Of a DNA stretch of 13,374 nucleotides, positions 12,142 through 13,374 are shown one piece after another. Position 1 is the first letter of the stretch, and each line of letters begins with the position of its first letter. The DNA is from an uncultured Prevotellaceae bacterium (GTDB taxonomy: Bacteria; Bacteroidota; Bacteroidia; Bacteroidales; Bacteroidaceae): assembly GCA_946644025.1 (NCBI GenBank), contig CAMPCG010000044.1:1-13374 (forward strand), in the 5' to 3' direction. The translations under genes and the position numbers were made by a program. The notes beneath the pieces were generated by a model. The model was not told the origin of the DNA. It searched no databases and saw only the letters and a list, made by a program, of their open reading frames with translations.

Positions 12142-12810
12142 ATGGACAAGACAGAAAGACTTCTACAGTTGACAGCACACCCCGAACTGTGCAGCGACGA
12201 GGAACTTCAGCAGCTGCTCGCCGACGACGAGTGCCGCTCGCTCTACGAGGCCATGCGCCTCAGTGCCGACGCCTCTGCTATGGAGGACGCCAAGGCCCGC
12301 CTGGCCGACGGTCTGAAGGAGAAGGAGTGGGAGCGCTTCGTGATGAGAAATGAGAAACCAGAGCCGGGAAAGGCCCTCAAACCACGCAGCCTGACGAGGA
12401 CCATCCCCTTCAAGATTGCGGCCTCTATCGTCGGCGTGCTCATGCTCGGTGGCATTGCCTACGCCACCATCAGCAGCCTCACTTCCAGCCCCTCTTCCAA
12501 CGAGACAGAGCTGACCACCGCCCCATCGGCCGAAGGTCGGGAGCAGAAGAACCCCTCTGCCGACGGGGAGGAGACGAAGACGGGCGAAGGGGCCTTCTAT
12601 ACCTTCTCGAACGTCACGCTCGACACGATTGCCCGGGAGCTGGCGGCCTACTATCACGTAGAGGCGGTCATCAGCGACAAGAAGGCCCACAACGTGCGCC
12701 TTTACTACAAGTGGAACCAACAGGAGATGCTCGAGACCGTCGTAGCCGACCTGAACCACTTCGACCACGTGAACCTCACTCTGGAAGCTGACCAACTAAT
12801 CGTGAAGTAA
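12142..12810 (+). CDS. Membrane anti-sigma factor with a C-terminal DUF4974-like domain, lacking a FecR core
   Basis: A 222-residue single-pass protein. The cytoplasmic part (1-90) is helical and should hold the sigma factor. A membrane helix lies at about 91-112 (KIAASIVGVLMLGGIAYATI), followed by a Ser/Thr/Glu-rich linker (113-150). The periplasmic C-terminus (152-222: FYTFSNVTLDTIARELAAYY to the end) looks like DUF4974, the STN-like domain usually found after the FecR domain. The roughly 100-residue FecR beta domain expected between the membrane helix and DUF4974 is absent; only about 40 linker residues remain. It lies between the sigma gene (7 nt) and the receptor gene (4 nt). It should transmit the receptor signal across the inner membrane. 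Confidence 0.85.
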   Translation: MDKTERLLQLTAHPELCSDEELQQLLADDECRSLYEAMRLSADASAMEDAKARLADGLKEKEWERFVMRNEKPEPGKALKPRSLTRTIPFKIAASIVGVLMLGGIAYATISSLTSSPSSNETELTTAPSAEGREQKNPSADGEETKTGEGAFYTFSNVTLDTIARELAAYYHVEAVISDKKAHNVRLYYKWNQQEMLETVVADLNHFDHVNLTLEADQLIVK

Positions 12811-12814
12811 AGCC

Positions 12815-13374
12815 ATGAAGAAACTGTATCTCCTGCTATTGCTGTGCGCTGTTGCCGGTATGGCCAGAGCCCAGAGCCTCACCCGCAGCTATCACGACCA
12901 GTCGCTGTCGGCCGTGCTGGAAGACCTCAACGAGGCCGTCGCAGGGCAGTATGACATCGCTTTCGTGTACAATGACTTAGAGGACTTTACCGTGACGTGC
13001 TCGGTAGAGAATCAGCCCATCGACGAGGCCCTGCGCACGGTGGTGGGCTTCTACCCCGTCCGCATCACCCGCGAGGGGAAGAAGTTCTTCGTGGAATGCA
13101 TCCACAAGGCCGACCGCCACCTGACGGGCACCGTCGTCGATGCTGCCGACGGACAGCCCGTAGCCTTTGCCAACGTCTCCGTGCTCAACCCCTCGGACTC
13201 CACCGTGCTCAGCGGAGGTGTCACCAACGAGGCAGGGCAGTTCGTCGTGCCCTTCGACCGCAACAAAGTCCTTGCTCGCATCACCTTCGTAGGCTACAAG
13301 ACGGTGCTCCAGCTGACCAACGACGAGGACCTCGGCACCATACTCAAGAGGTTTGGGACATACGTTCCCGGACA
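12815..13374 (+). CDS. Outer-membrane beta-barrel receptor, N-terminal part (STN plus carboxypeptidase-regulatory-like domain)
   Basis: The open frame starts at the ATG at 12815 (MKKLYLLLLLCAVAGMARAQ, a signal peptide probably cut after ARA) and runs off the window. Residues about 22-92 form an STN/secretin-like domain (SLSAVLEDLNEAVAGQYDI, and later DEALRTVVGFYPV). This is the domain that contacts the anti-sigma protein in trans-envelope signalling. Residues about 100-165 (LTGTVVDAADGQPVAFANVS to RITFVGYKT) form the beta-sandwich found at the N-terminus of Bacteroidota TonB-dependent receptors and related beta-barrel proteins. The next 15 codons (from GTILKRFGTYVPG) do not look like the expected plug start, and the window ends there. 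Whether it is SusC-like or of the OMP beta-barrel family 3 type cannot be decided from this part. Confidence 0.88.
   Translation, partial: MKKLYLLLLLCAVAGMARAQSLTRSYHDQSLSAVLEDLNEAVAGQYDIAFVYNDLEDFTVTCSVENQPIDEALRTVVGFYPVRITREGKKFFVECIHKADRHLTGTVVDAADGQPVAFANVSVLNPSDSTVLSGGVTNEAGQFVVPFDRNKVLARITFVGYKTVLQLTNDEDLGTILKRFGTYVPG

Overview
The window looks like chromosomal DNA of a Bacteroidota, most probably a GC-rich member of the Bacteroidales near Prevotella. Three things support this. There are Bacteroidota-type promoters (TTTG, about 20 nt, TAnnTTTG, as at 2677-2708). There is an ECF sigma / DUF4974 anti-sigma / STN-containing outer-membrane receptor set. There is also a DUF4886 SGNH hydrolase with dockerin-like repeats. 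The genus call is inference.

Layout. (1) 1-214: the 3' end of uronate isomerase (uxaC). A long inverted repeat separates it from a convergent operon. (2) 2589-318, minus strand: a three-gene operon of ATP-grasp ligase, PglC-type phosphoglycosyl transferase and GNAT acetyltransferase. (3) 2720-5232, plus strand, divergent from that operon: a Wzx-type flippase translationally coupled (ATGA) to a family 2 glycosyltransferase. Parts 2 and 3 form a surface-glycan locus: an initiating transferase, sugar-modifying enzymes, a flippase and an extending transferase. (4) 5233-5968: a 736-nt gene-poor stretch with three hairpin-within-hairpin inverted repeats; the last lies in the leader of the next gene. 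(5) 5969-11484: a secreted DUF4886 hydrolase with two dockerin-like repeats, a GT4 glycosyltransferase, a stand-alone acyl carrier protein, a FabH-like KAS III and an MBOAT (DltB/AlgI-like) membrane acyltransferase. (6) 11485-11645: a terminator-like site and a paired direct repeat. Then, from 11646, come an ECF sigma factor, a small anti-sigma protein and the start of an STN/carboxypeptidase-regulatory-domain outer-membrane receptor that runs off the window.

How the genes may work together. The minus operon and Wzx-GT2 can start, extend and flip a lipid-linked glycan. The GT4-ACP-KAS III-MBOAT run suggests that an acyl group is built on a dedicated carrier and passed to a glycan by the MBOAT protein. 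This resembles DltC/DltB logic but uses a carbon-chain-forming enzyme. It is inference, but it is the most system-like feature here.

The most unexplained signal is repeat DNA. Four inverted repeats of unrelated sequence share one architecture: each arm contains its own small hairpin. A 14-copy 8-nt array abuts the GTG start of the MBOAT gene. Four 11-nt units sit inside the KAS III reading frame, so a change in copy number would usually shift frame. Three 27-nt palindrome units sit in frame inside the MBOAT gene. Two of these arrays interrupt or border consecutive genes of the putative acylation module, which raises the possibility of variable expression.
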